From NCBI RefSeq assembly GCF_022549675.1, contig NZ_JAKZGR010000007.1, positions 62,001 to 126,000 on the forward strand: a DNA stretch of 64,000 nt. Reading direction: 5' to 3'. The stretch is from Belliella kenyensis. Its GTDB lineage: Bacteria > Bacteroidota > Bacteroidia > Cytophagales > Cyclobacteriaceae. The notes below the pieces were generated by a model. The model worked only from the letters and a program-made list of their open reading frames with translations, did no database searches and was not told the origin of the DNA. The translations under genes were made by a program, and so were the position numbers. Shown here piece after piece: positions 19,079-27,740 of the stretch (position 1 is the first letter of the stretch; each line of letters opens with the position of its first letter).

Positions 19079-19107
19079 ACCTACTTGGTTTACCAAGTAG
19101 GTTTTTT
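19079..19107 (+). terminator. Rho-independent terminator downstream of tRNA-Arg
   Basis: ACCTACTTGGT (19079-19089) and ACCAAGTAGGT (19092-19102) form an 11-bp stem with a minimal loop, followed by a run of six T residues (19102-19107). It ends the tRNA transcription unit about 145 bases after the tRNA and precedes the OsmC gene. Confidence 0.8.
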
Positions 19108-19215
19108 GTTTTATTTTAGCCTAAGTATCGGTTGAATAACCTTAATTTTAAATCCCTCTGGAAAAGTTATTCAACTAATAATATTTTGATCTATAGAATT
19201 TGGATAATTGAGTAT

Positions 19216-19707
19216 ATGAGTAATATGGCGGTAGACAAAAAACACACCTATAAGGCAACTATTAAATGGACTGGTAATAGTGGCTTAGGTACAAGCCATT
19301 ATCAAGCTTATGAAAGGGAGCACTTGATCAGCATAGACAACAAAAATAATATTTCGGGATCCGCAGACCCTTCCTTTCGTGGGGATAGGACAAAGCATAA
19401 TCCAGAAGAGCTTTTAGTTTCTTCACTTTCTGCTTGCCATATGCTTTGGTATTTACATTTATGCTCACAAGCGGGTATAGTAGTCACAGATTATGTTGAC
19501 AATGCTACAGGTATAATGATTGAGAAGGAAAATGGAAGTGGACATTTTACAGCAGTAACCTTACAGCCAATAGTGACTGTCACTGATGAGAACATGGTAG
19601 AAAAAGCCAATGAACTTCATAAAAAAGCAAACAAACTCTGCTTTATCGCTAATTCAGTAAACTTCCCTGTGTATCATAAACCAACAGTAATAATAAGTAA
19701 GATATAG
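19216..19707 (+). CDS. OsmC-family peroxiredoxin-like protein
   Basis: The product is about 163 residues. OsmC/Ohr-type proteins reduce organic hydroperoxides with two cysteines. Here the first is in SSLSACHMLWYLHLC, on the central helix, and the second in KANKLCFIANSVNFPV near the C-terminus, as in the OsmC branch that uses HNPEELLVSSLSACH. The start is uncertain: ATG 19216 or ATG 19225 fits the domain, while an upstream frame back to 19132 would add 28 residues without family similarity. The gene is a single transcription unit with nothing related next to it. Confidence 0.88.
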   Translation: MSNMAVDKKHTYKATIKWTGNSGLGTSHYQAYEREHLISIDNKNNISGSADPSFRGDRTKHNPEELLVSSLSACHMLWYLHLCSQAGIVVTDYVDNATGIMIEKENGSGHFTAVTLQPIVTVTDENMVEKANELHKKANKLCFIANSVNFPVYHKPTVIISKI

Positions 19708-19894
19708 ATCAGTTCAAGAACAAGTGCATGAATGAGCAAAACTTAATTAAGTAAACATTTTGATTCGGTTAAATTATTTGAGAAAGATCACAATCGTACC
19801 TCTGAATTATTTTAAACTAAAAAAAGTTTATCTGACTTGAGACATTTTTGAACTAAATCTCGTCTAATTGATATAACCACAAGTCATTTATCTT

Positions 19895-20308
19895 ATGAGA
19901 AATATCTTACTAGTTTTTTCGATTTTTACGCTTCTTGCTTCCTGCATTGAAAACGAAGGCGATATTCAAGAAAAAGGTCAATTCCCTGTTGGTAACTGGA
20001 CAATCGGTGAAAATCATGAAAACGGTTTTAGCTTAATAAGAACAGAAAATTTGCCTGATAATACTTTTGGCTTTTCATTTTTTGAAAATGGGGAAATGAC
20101 TTCCAGGAGAATCTCCGGCTGGTGTGGCACTCCGCCTGTTGCCTATTCAGACTATTCAGGAACTTGGTCGATTGGAGGGACTACTTTAAAGTTAAACATG
20201 GGTTTTTGGGGTGGCAGAAATATCCAGGAATGGAAAATTATCTCCTCGAACGACTCTGGTAACGTCGTCAGAATTGAAATACTTAACGCTGAAACTGTGA
20301 TTGATTAA
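19895..20308 (+). CDS. Small lipoprotein, possibly lipocalin-like
   Basis: The 137-residue product has a lipoprotein signal peptide (MRNILLVFSIFTLLASC). The mature chain shows the pattern VGNWTIGENHENGF, FSFFENGEMTSRR, YSGTWSIGGTTLKLNMG, that is, successive strands describing a weight-of-term, value-of-term beta barrel as in lipocalin-like DUF families of Bacteroidota. The assignment is structural inference only. It is followed by a decayed gene for a similar lipoprotein and then by a YD-repeat lipoprotein, so the region looks like a cluster of surface lipoproteins. Confidence 0.7.
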   Translation: MRNILLVFSIFTLLASCIENEGDIQEKGQFPVGNWTIGENHENGFSLIRTENLPDNTFGFSFFENGEMTSRRISGWCGTPPVAYSDYSGTWSIGGTTLKLNMGFWGGRNIQEWKIISSNDSGNVVRIEILNAETVID

Positions 20309-20355
20309 TCCCATACTTCATGACAATCAATCATCTCATCCTAAAACATATTTAC

Positions 20356-20852
20356 ATGAAAAAATATATTTACTTCTCCTGCCTTTCCTAATATTCTCTT
20401 GTGTAGAAGACTCAGACAAATTAGAAATGGAAAGTATCAAAGGAACTTAGGTGCATAAATCCGAACTTATAGATCAAAGTATTGAATCGACATTTATCTT
20501 TCACTCCAATGGAACTTTTGAGCAAGAACATAGAAGAACTCAAGGAGAAGGTGATTTTGAAACTGGAATATTGTCTATTTCTACAGGGATTTACGCCTTT
20601 GAAAATGGTGAACTTGTAGTATCAACTCAAACAGCATTCCATGCCGAAGTCTATGAAAATCTGCCCTCTACAATTGAAGACTTAATAGATAGTGATGACT
20701 TTTTAAAGCGTACAGTAAGAGCCAAATTTTCATTTGAAAATAATTTCAATGCTATGATTCTCTTTTTCTACGAATGTCATGATATCATCACAGGAGGCCT
20801 ATCAAGTTGTGCAGAACCGACTCCTATGAAGTATATAAGGGTGGAGGGTTAA
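20356..20852 (+). pseudogene. Decayed lipocalin-like lipoprotein gene (frameshift plus in-frame stop)
   Basis: ATG 20356 is followed by six A residues (20359-20364), and the frame then runs into TAA at 20389. Restoring one A would give MKKIYLLLLPFLIFSC, an excellent lipoprotein signal peptide, continuing EDSDKLEMESIKGT. That frame next meets TAG at 20448-20450, where the family pattern GTW predicts TGG, and then stays open for 133 codons (VHKSELIDQS ... SSCAEPTPMKYIRVEG). The downstream part has lipocalin-like strands (FIFHSNGTFEQEH, GIYAFENGELVVS). Two independent lesions argue for a true pseudogene, although sequencing error at the A-run would explain one of them. The intact neighbour upstream looks like a relative. 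Confidence 0.7.
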
Positions 20853-21048
20853 GTTTAAGCAAATGTTCAAAAGATTCAAGTTTTTACAACACGAAATATG
20901 ATTTAAAAAAAATTGTAGATGGCATGCTTTTAGTTTATCAAGTAGTGAAGACCAAATCTTATGGCAAAAAGATTGAGATTAATAATTGAAACCAAAGAAT
21001 TAATAATTTATCAATATGATTGATAGTTTATTGATTCCTCAAAGCATA

Positions 21049-22395
21049 ATGAATAAAAATCACCTGTTTTCTACATTCATTTTATTGATAATAAACATCA
21101 ACCTCGTATTCGGGTGTCAGCTGATTAAAAAAAATTCATCCTTATCAAAGCATGACGATAGTCACAAAACTTCGATAATGAATAACGCTATTGACTATGA
21201 AAAATCAGATTGGAAAAAAGCAAATTTATTAGGTCGTGTAAAGTCTATTGAAGAAAAATCAACCATTGAATATGATGGCGAAAAACCAAAGGAGAGTTTT
21301 TCAAAATCAGTCTTTAATGAAAATGGCAATTTCTCGTTTAGTGACTTTGAGGGGCATGTATTTGAATATGAATATGATACTAATGGAAACATCATTGAAA
21401 CCAGAGAATACATGTCGGGAAATCCAATCTCGAAAACTCTATACAACTATGCAGCCGATGGGAAGTTGCTAAACAAAATCCGCTACGAAGGAAAGGTATT
21501 CTCAACAGAAGAAGAATGGCAAAGCCATAGGGCCAACATTCCAAACCTCCCTCATGAAGGTCTTTATCTTCGTACGAATCGCATCATTGATGAAAAAGGA
21601 AACGAGAGTGTAACAATCTATGAAGAAGATGGTCAAGTAGAATATTTCATCAATGAATTTAAAGATGAAAAATCACGAATAGTAAAATTCAAAACCATAT
21701 ACCCTCACTCTGATTCGTTTGGTTATCAAAATACTTGGGATTATGACACTCTAGGTAATCTAGTCAAGTTCAAAAAATATAAAGGCCCTGAAAATAGCTT
21801 GGAATGGATTTTCGAGTATAAATATGACCAAGATAATAGGATCATTCAGGAAACTTCTTTACACTACATGCCAAAAAGCTCTTCTAAAATGAATGAAAAA
21901 GGACATTTGGAAGATCAGACAAAAGGCTACTTTTTGGATAAAGAGTCATCTATCATAAAATCATATTCCTATGACGATGCAGGGGATCTGATTTCTTTTT
22001 CCATACATAAATACTCAGGCGAACTGATAAAGAAGGAAACTTTTGAGTTTTCCTTTGATGAAAAGGGTAATGAGACTCATTATATCATCAAAAACACAGA
22101 CGGAAACATCATTGAGGAGACCAAGAGAAAATTTGATAGCCATGACAATATGCTAGAACGAATCATTGTTGATGCAAACGGTGAAATTCACCTAAAAGAA
22201 ACTTACAAATACGACAGTGAATTCAAAGTCATAGAGCAAATTTTAGAAGAGCCAAAGAAAGAAAGAATTGAGATTGAAGGCCAAGTCTATGATGAAGTTG
22301 GTAACTGGATAATACTTGAAACCAAAGTGCTTGATTCAAAAAATAATGAAACACTTCATACCATCAGAAAAGAAAGAACAATCGTTTATTTTTAA
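21049..22395 (+). CDS. Lipoprotein with YD (RHS-like) repeats
   Basis: The 448-residue product starts with a lipoprotein signal peptide (MNKNHLFSTFILLI, lipobox VFGC); an earlier ATG at 21016 adds 11 residues before it. The mature chain carries degenerate YD repeats: YDTNGNIIETREY, YDTLGNLVKFKKY, YDQDNRIIQETS, YDDAGDLISF, FDEKGNETHYII and YDEVGNWIILETK. In RHS proteins such repeats build a shell around a C-terminal toxin, but here the protein is short, lacks the PxxxxDPxGL core boundary and ends in a repeat, so it is probably a free-standing outer-surface repeat protein and not a toxin carrier. Function unknown. Confidence 0.8.
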   Translation: MNKNHLFSTFILLIININLVFGCQLIKKNSSLSKHDDSHKTSIMNNAIDYEKSDWKKANLLGRVKSIEEKSTIEYDGEKPKESFSKSVFNENGNFSFSDFEGHVFEYEYDTNGNIIETREYMSGNPISKTLYNYAADGKLLNKIRYEGKVFSTEEEWQSHRANIPNLPHEGLYLRTNRIIDEKGNESVTIYEEDGQVEYFINEFKDEKSRIVKFKTIYPHSDSFGYQNTWDYDTLGNLVKFKKYKGPENSLEWIFEYKYDQDNRIIQETSLHYMPKSSSKMNEKGHLEDQTKGYFLDKESSIIKSYSYDDAGDLISFSIHKYSGELIKKETFEFSFDEKGNETHYIIKNTDGNIIEETKRKFDSHDNMLERIIVDANGEIHLKETYKYDSEFKVIEQILEEPKKERIEIEGQVYDEVGNWIILETKVLDSKNNETLHTIRKERTIVYF

Positions 22396-22625
22396 GTCAC
22401 TTCATGTGATCAAAAAACACTGCTCTACATCATAAAATACAGTTTAGGATGTTCCTTATGCAATTTTATTGAAATAGGGAACATTCATAACCAGATCAAA
22501 AATTACAGTTTTGAAAATCTGTGAGAGACTATTAAATCATCACCCCCACTCAATACTTTAAATTATTTTTTTGATCTTAAATATCTATTAAAAAGGATTT
22601 ATTTTAAGGGAAAAATAAGATCACC

Positions 22626-23327
22626 ATGTTAACAATTGAAAATTACCTAGACAGCCATTACATCCATAGGAGTAATTGGCTGAGAGCTGCCGTGCTTGGT
22701 GCGAATGACGGAATCATATCCATATCAAGTCTTGCGATAGGTGTGGCAGCAGCAAGTGCAAGCAGAGAACCGATTGTTCTAGCAACAGTAGCTGGACTTG
22801 TGGCTGGAGCATTATCCATGGCTGCTGGTGAATATGTTTCTGTTAGTTCTCAAACTGACACTGAGCAAGCAGACATCAAGAGAGAAATAGAAGAATTAAG
22901 GGAAATGCCTGATGAGGAGCTAAAAATCTTAGCTCAAATCTATGAAAAGCGTGGATTGAAAAAAGAAACCGCTATGCAAGTGGCATTAGAACTTACTGAG
23001 CATGATGTCTTGGCCGCACATGTCAGAGATGAATTGGGTATCAATGAAATAAGCCAAGCGAATCCAATCCAAGCAGCTTTAGCTTCTGGAGCATCATTTA
23101 TAGCTGGGGGAATATTACCTTTATTGGTGGTTTTCTTTGCACCAGTCAGCGGCATGGAATATTGGCTTTATACTTTCACTATCATTTCTCTAGTTATCTT
23201 AGGTATTATTTCTGCAAAAACAGGAGGATCGAGTATCGGAAAAGCTGTGTTGAGAATCACCATTTGGGGAACAATTGCAATGGTCCTCTCTGCATTGGTT
23301 GGCTACCTCTTTGGGGTGAATCTTTAG
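22626..23327 (+). CDS. VIT/CCC1-family membrane transporter
   Basis: The 233-residue protein has the VIT-family layout. An N-terminal amphipathic segment SNWLRAAVLGANDGIIS leads into the first helix pair (with AGALSMAAGEYVSVSSQ, the family hallmark), a charged cytosolic helical domain at about residues 75-150 (QTDTEQADIKREIEEL), and three further helices. Plant and yeast members move iron or manganese into vacuoles; bacterial members are thought to export iron or manganese, but the ion is not proven here. It is convergent with the GH20 gene, with eight bases between stops. Confidence 0.9.
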   Translation: MLTIENYLDSHYIHRSNWLRAAVLGANDGIISISSLAIGVAAASASREPIVLATVAGLVAGALSMAAGEYVSVSSQTDTEQADIKREIEELREMPDEELKILAQIYEKRGLKKETAMQVALELTEHDVLAAHVRDELGINEISQANPIQAALASGASFIAGGILPLLVVFFAPVSGMEYWLYTFTIISLVILGIISAKTGGSSIGKAVLRITIWGTIAMVLSALVGYLFGVNL

Positions 23328-23335
23328 TAGATAAG

Positions 23336-24946
23336 TTATTGATCCATTTCTTCATGAAATTGAATCTGATTTGCTTGTAATCGCTCTTTATATTTCGATA
23401 AGTTTTTCTGAAACCTTTCGAAGTCCTTGTTTTCCAAAAACGTCCATCCTACCTCAGCATATGCAATTAACCTTGGGAATACTTGTCTCTCTAGGGTTTC
23501 GATAGTTGGAGTATATTCAGTCCAGATTTGAGTGCCTGTCCCGAGGATTTTACTGTGGTATTTCTCTTCCAATCCCTCAGGAATAGGATTGAATGCATAG
23601 GATTTTGAAATAGGTAATCTTTCGTAGGTATAGTCAAGGTAGGTATCCCAATGATTGGAATTCACAACTTGATATCCATCCATAACTGCTTTCTGAATAA
23701 GTGAAAGGTCGCCTTTCCAAAAATGAACAATAGAAGAAGCTGCTAGTTTCTGCTCCACAGCTTGATCAGAAGCCTCTCTCTCTTCATGAATATCATCACC
23801 CATGATCTCATTCCACCCCATCATACGCTTACCAGCACTTTCCAAATAATTTGAAACTTGGTTTGTAAAATAAATCTGTAAATCAACAGGTGAATTCAAA
23901 TTCTGCTTAGCCATAAATTCCTTGACGGTTTCATCATTTTCCCATGGTTGATAATTTACTTCATCCCCTCCTATGTGAATGGTTTGACCAGGAAATAAGG
24001 CTATCACTTCATCCAATACATCCAAGAGAAATGAGACAACCTTGGCATCAGCCACGTTAAATGAATCAGGCATTTTACCGAAGGTTTCAGGGACTTGAGT
24101 TGTAGTGCCTAAAGATCCAAGCCAAGGATAAGCGGCAATTGCTGCCATGGCGTGACCTGGCATTTCTATCTCAGGTACTATGGTGATATGTCTGTCTTTT
24201 GCGTAAGTAATGATCTCTTTGATTTCTACTTGGGTATAGAAACCTTCGTGTGGTTTACCAAATCGCTTCTCACTGTTCCTTTCTACCTGGGTATCGTTTC
24301 GAACTGACCCTTTTGAAGTGAGCTTGGGATACTTTTTGATCTCGATACGCCAACCTTGATCGTCTGTGAGGTGCCAGTGGAAAGTATTCATTTTTAAAGC
24401 AGCCATTTGATCCAGCATTTTTTTAACTTGCTCAATACCCATGAAATGCCTTGACTCATCTAGCATAAATGCACGCCAAGAAAATCTTGGTTTATCAATG
24501 ATTTCAACACTTGAGATTGCTACAAACTTATCTGCATATCCACATTCAAAATCTGTAGGAAATAATTGCTTCAAAGATTGAATACCATAAAAAACTCCAG
24601 TAGAAGTAGCTGCCATAATGCTAAGACTTTGATCATTGATAATAAGTTGATAGCCTTCTTTTCCATATAACTCATATAAACCTTCTTCCATGCTAAGGAT
24701 GATACCATTGCCAATTTTTGAAATATTAGATTTTTCACCAAAACCTTTTTCTAGAAATTCGGCAAGGTAAGCTGCTTCATGATGCAATCCCAAGTCAGCG
24801 ATGATTTCGATTCCTGACTTAATCTCAAATAAATCAGATCCATATTCAATAGATTGGGGATGAGGAATTATTTGTGCTCGACAGAAAGGCATAGTTAGTA
24901 CTAAAGCAGCTATGCTCATTGTGATTAATGAAAGGTCTTTTTTCAT
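23336..24946 (-). CDS. Beta-N-acetylhexosaminidase, GH20 (full-length type)
   Basis: The 536-residue enzyme starts with a signal peptide (MKKDLSLITMSIAALVL). It has an N-terminal GH20b-like domain (IIPHPQSIEYGSD to about residue 150) and the catalytic barrel with FHWHLTDDQGWRIEIKKYPKL and IHIGGDEVNYQPW. Asp328-Glu329 in that last motif are the substrate-assisted catalytic pair. It should remove terminal GlcNAc from chito-oligosaccharides in the periplasm or at the surface. ATG 24946 is chosen over the in-frame 25051, which would precede the signal peptide by 35 residues and overlap nagA. It is the last gene of the nag locus. Confidence 0.93.
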   Translation of the reverse strand: MKKDLSLITMSIAALVLTMPFCRAQIIPHPQSIEYGSDLFEIKSGIEIIADLGLHHEAAYLAEFLEKGFGEKSNISKIGNGIILSMEEGLYELYGKEGYQLIINDQSLSIMAATSTGVFYGIQSLKQLFPTDFECGYADKFVAISSVEIIDKPRFSWRAFMLDESRHFMGIEQVKKMLDQMAALKMNTFHWHLTDDQGWRIEIKKYPKLTSKGSVRNDTQVERNSEKRFGKPHEGFYTQVEIKEIITYAKDRHITIVPEIEMPGHAMAAIAAYPWLGSLGTTTQVPETFGKMPDSFNVADAKVVSFLLDVLDEVIALFPGQTIHIGGDEVNYQPWENDETVKEFMAKQNLNSPVDLQIYFTNQVSNYLESAGKRMMGWNEIMGDDIHEEREASDQAVEQKLAASSIVHFWKGDLSLIQKAVMDGYQVVNSNHWDTYLDYTYERLPISKSYAFNPIPEGLEEKYHSKILGTGTQIWTEYTPTIETLERQVFPRLIAYAEVGWTFLENKDFERFQKNLSKYKERLQANQIQFHEEMDQ

Positions 24947-25002
24947 GATTATGATATTCTTATGGCTCAACTGTTCAACATGTAAGTAAATTTGGAAGGA
25001 AT

Positions 25003-26154
25003 TTATTGCATACATTGATATACAACCTCTCCTGATTTGATCGTCTGACAAACCTCCATTTTTCCTGCTGCTTTTTTGAAAATTATCAAATCAGCAGCTG
25101 CCCCTTTCTTTATTCCATAAGAAAGATGCTCATCTAATGCCATGCTAGGGTATATTGATGCCATATCAATGGCTCTTTCCAGACTCGAAACCCCATGCTT
25201 AACCAGGTGATTAATACAGTCAAGAATTGAACTGGCAGAACCTGCCAAAAATGATGGTGAATCCTTCATAAATAACCTACCATGTTCATCTAGTTCTACA
25301 TTTCCACCTATGATGCTCTGGTACACTCCAGGTTTCATTCCTGCAAATTTTGTGGTATCACTCACCAAAATACTTTTTTTTGGCTTTACTTTTAGAAAAA
25401 CCGAAAGCATCGATTTAGGCAAATGAAAGCCATCAGCAATCACAGTTGACCATAATTGCTCAGAAGCCAGTTGTTCCCACAGATAGTTAGAATGTCTAGG
25501 CATCATGGCGTGAGTCGCATTTCCTAAGTGTGTAGAAATGGTTGCCCCAGCATCAATTGCGTCCCTAATTTGGATGACTGAGGAAGCGGTATGACCGATG
25601 GCTACTTTCACTCCACTTGCAACACATTTCTTGATAAAATCTACTGCATTATCCCATTCTGGTGAAAGTGTAATAATTTTCAAATTCCCTTCCGCTATAT
25701 CCTGCCATTTGCAGAAAAGATCCCAATCAGGAGCCCTGATAAACTCAATAGGATGAGCCCCCCTAGGCCCATCTTCTTTAGATAAAAAAGGACCTTCAAG
25801 ATGAATCCCCGCTATCGATTCTTTGTTTTCTTTATTATTTATGGCATTGAGAATTGTCTGAATTGATTTTTCAATGTTAGCATCACTGTTCGTAATTATC
25901 GTAGGCAAGTAAGAAGTCACCCCTATCTTCCATAGACTTTTGGTGACTTCAATAACATCTTCCACTTTCAATGATTTAGTATTGAAATCCATACCATTGA
26001 ACCCGTTGATTTGAAGATCAATCATGCCAGGAGCTACAAAATATTCAGATTTTTCATCTTCGATATCTACTACATTAGAGATTAGCTCTTCCACTACCTC
26101 GATTCTGACAGGCTTTAATGTCTGGTAATGAATGGCTTCAATATGCTGCTTCAT
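25003..26154 (-). CDS. nagA: N-acetylglucosamine-6-phosphate deacetylase
   Basis: The 383-residue amidohydrolase converts GlcNAc-6-P to glucosamine-6-P and acetate. Expected metal and catalytic residues are present: Glu120 in GIHLEGPF, His188 in AIGHTASS, His209 in THLGNATHAM and the catalytic Asp266 in LVSDTTKFAGM. The N-terminal PGMIDLQINGFNG has Gln/Asn where many amidohydrolases have HxH, as in E. coli NagA, implying one metal ion. It lies between the symporter and the GH20 genes, and NagB is encoded upstream in the same direction, giving both cytoplasmic steps of GlcNAc use. Confidence 0.94.
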   Translation of the reverse strand: MKQHIEAIHYQTLKPVRIEVVEELISNVVDIEDEKSEYFVAPGMIDLQINGFNGMDFNTKSLKVEDVIEVTKSLWKIGVTSYLPTIITNSDANIEKSIQTILNAINNKENKESIAGIHLEGPFLSKEDGPRGAHPIEFIRAPDWDLFCKWQDIAEGNLKIITLSPEWDNAVDFIKKCVASGVKVAIGHTASSVIQIRDAIDAGATISTHLGNATHAMMPRHSNYLWEQLASEQLWSTVIADGFHLPKSMLSVFLKVKPKKSILVSDTTKFAGMKPGVYQSIIGGNVELDEHGRLFMKDSPSFLAGSASSILDCINHLVKHGVSSLERAIDMASIYPSMALDEHLSYGIKKGAAADLIIFKKAAGKMEVCQTIKSGEVVYQCMQ

Positions 26155-26239
26155 TTTTCGTTGATTAACTTTTTCATACTACTGATAACATTTGAAGTAT
26201 CTCTAGGAAAGGATACATTAGGTAAGGCTTCGACATTTT

Positions 26240-27739
26240 CTAATTCAAAACATCATGCTCGTTAGATATTGTTATTTTACTAATATTACTAAGTAAATCA
26301 TTTACTTTACTAGGCACTTTTTCATTAAGCAGATATCCACCGGAGACAAACATGACAAAAGAGACCATGGTAGGCATTCCTATTTCCAAGGCCAATGATT
26401 GAGTAGGGAATACTTTCAAAATGGCAAAAGTCAACAAACCAGAAACTATAGAAATTATGGCAACTTTACCGTTACTTTTCGCAAAAGTAGGAAGCAAGCC
26501 CAAAATCATAGGGATAGCAATGGGTCCTAGCAATGCTGCAAACCAAGAAATAATCAAGCCGAAGACTCCACCAAAATAAGTTGAATTCAACCCAGTAAAA
26601 ATGGTCAACACTGTAAATGTCAAAGTCGTAATTCGAGCTATTTTCAATAATTTGGCCTTTGAATAAGTTTTGAGAAAAGGAAATACCACAGGTAAAATAT
26701 CTCGACTGATCACTGCTGATACAGTGTTGGAATCAGAAGCTGTCATCGATAGGGTATTGGCAAAAAGAGAAGCAAGAACCAAACCCACCAGTCCACTTGG
26801 TAAAAACTCCAACACCATCATTCCATAAGACACACTAGGATCAGCTAAATTCTCAAAGAAAATTGGTGTAGCAAACATCGGATATAGCAGTATCAAAGGC
26901 CATGTGAAATACAAAATGGAAGAAAGTATGGCTGCTTTTCTAGCAGTCTCTCCAGATGAAGTAGAAATAAATCTCGTAGCCAGATTCCAAGTCCCTCCAC
27001 TATAGCTAAAAAAATTAATCATGAGCATCACCAAAGCAAACATAATGGTGTATGGTTCATGAAAGAACCCAGAATTAGCTGGCGGTAGCTTTTCCCAAAG
27101 GGTAAATACCCCAGAGGCACCATCTCCTAGCTTGAATAATATCATCACAAACATGGTAATGCCTGCAAGTATCTGGACGATGAATTGGCCAAAATCATTC
27201 CACACATCTGCCCACAGTCCCCCTATAGTAATGTAGATCAAAGAGACCACCCCAACCAACAAGATACCAGTAGTAATAGATGTACCACTGAACACATTCA
27301 ACAAGACTGCAATAGCAGCAAGCTTTCCACCAGTATCAAAAATTTTGATAATAGTACCTATCCATGCGATAAGTTGCTGAGTTGGTAAATCATACCTCAT
27401 CAATAAATATTCTGTAGGTGACTGAATACCTGCATACAACCTTAATCGTGACCATCTCGGGGCTATATAACATGCTGCTATCAAGGTAGATAGACCCACT
27501 GTGAATGCCCACCAGACATAAAGAGTAAACCCATGCGTATAAGCAATCCCTGCATAAGCCACGAATACAGCCCCACTATATCCTGACACATGATGGGAAA
27601 TCCCAGAAAGCCACCAAGGCAATTTACCACCAGCAGTATAGAAATCTGCGGAATCTTTAACTTTAAAATATGCCCAAAGTCCAATGGATAAAAGCATTAG
27701 AAAATAGACAAAGAGAACTATCCAATCTAGTAAACCCAT
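26240..27739 (-). CDS. Sodium:solute symporter (SSS family), probable amino-sugar importer
   Basis: The 499-residue membrane protein shows about 13 hydrophobic helices and SSS-family segments such as DFYTAGGKLPWWLSGISHHVSGYSG near the N-terminus and SLFANTLSMTASDSNTVSAV in the middle, the latter around the conserved Na+-site serines. It starts two bases before the end of the neighbouring GH20 gene stop codon region and is followed by nagA, so its substrate is most likely GlcNAc or a GlcNAc oligomer; this is inferred from context, since SSS specificity cannot be read from sequence. Confidence 0.88.
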   Translation of the reverse strand: MGLLDWIVLFVYFLMLLSIGLWAYFKVKDSADFYTAGGKLPWWLSGISHHVSGYSGAVFVAYAGIAYTHGFTLYVWWAFTVGLSTLIAACYIAPRWSRLRLYAGIQSPTEYLLMRYDLPTQQLIAWIGTIIKIFDTGGKLAAIAVLLNVFSGTSITTGILLVGVVSLIYITIGGLWADVWNDFGQFIVQILAGITMFVMILFKLGDGASGVFTLWEKLPPANSGFFHEPYTIMFALVMLMINFFSYSGGTWNLATRFISTSSGETARKAAILSSILYFTWPLILLYPMFATPIFFENLADPSVSYGMMVLEFLPSGLVGLVLASLFANTLSMTASDSNTVSAVISRDILPVVFPFLKTYSKAKLLKIARITTLTFTVLTIFTGLNSTYFGGVFGLIISWFAALLGPIAIPMILGLLPTFAKSNGKVAIISIVSGLLTFAILKVFPTQSLALEIGMPTMVSFVMFVSGGYLLNEKVPSKVNDLLSNISKITISNEHDVLN

Positions 27740-27740
27740 T

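Noticed and set aside
18862-19107. tRNA-Arg with flanking inverted repeats as an integration site of a mobile island
   Set aside because: No integrase gene, no second copy of the tRNA 3' end and no boundary in gene content is visible; the repeats fit terminators or processing hairpins.
20807-20989. Short plus-strand frame after the pseudogene
   Set aside because: It overlaps the end of the lipoprotein remnant in another frame, has no signal or domain and looks like chance.
21049-22395. Polymorphic RHS toxin with immunity gene
   Set aside because: The protein is too short, lacks the RHS core end motif and a C-terminal toxin domain, and no immunity-like small gene follows.
22448-22476. ATGTTCC...GGAACAT hairpin before the VIT gene as a terminator or riboswitch
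   Set aside because: Seven-base stem with a long loop and no T-run; no known riboswitch core could be drawn.
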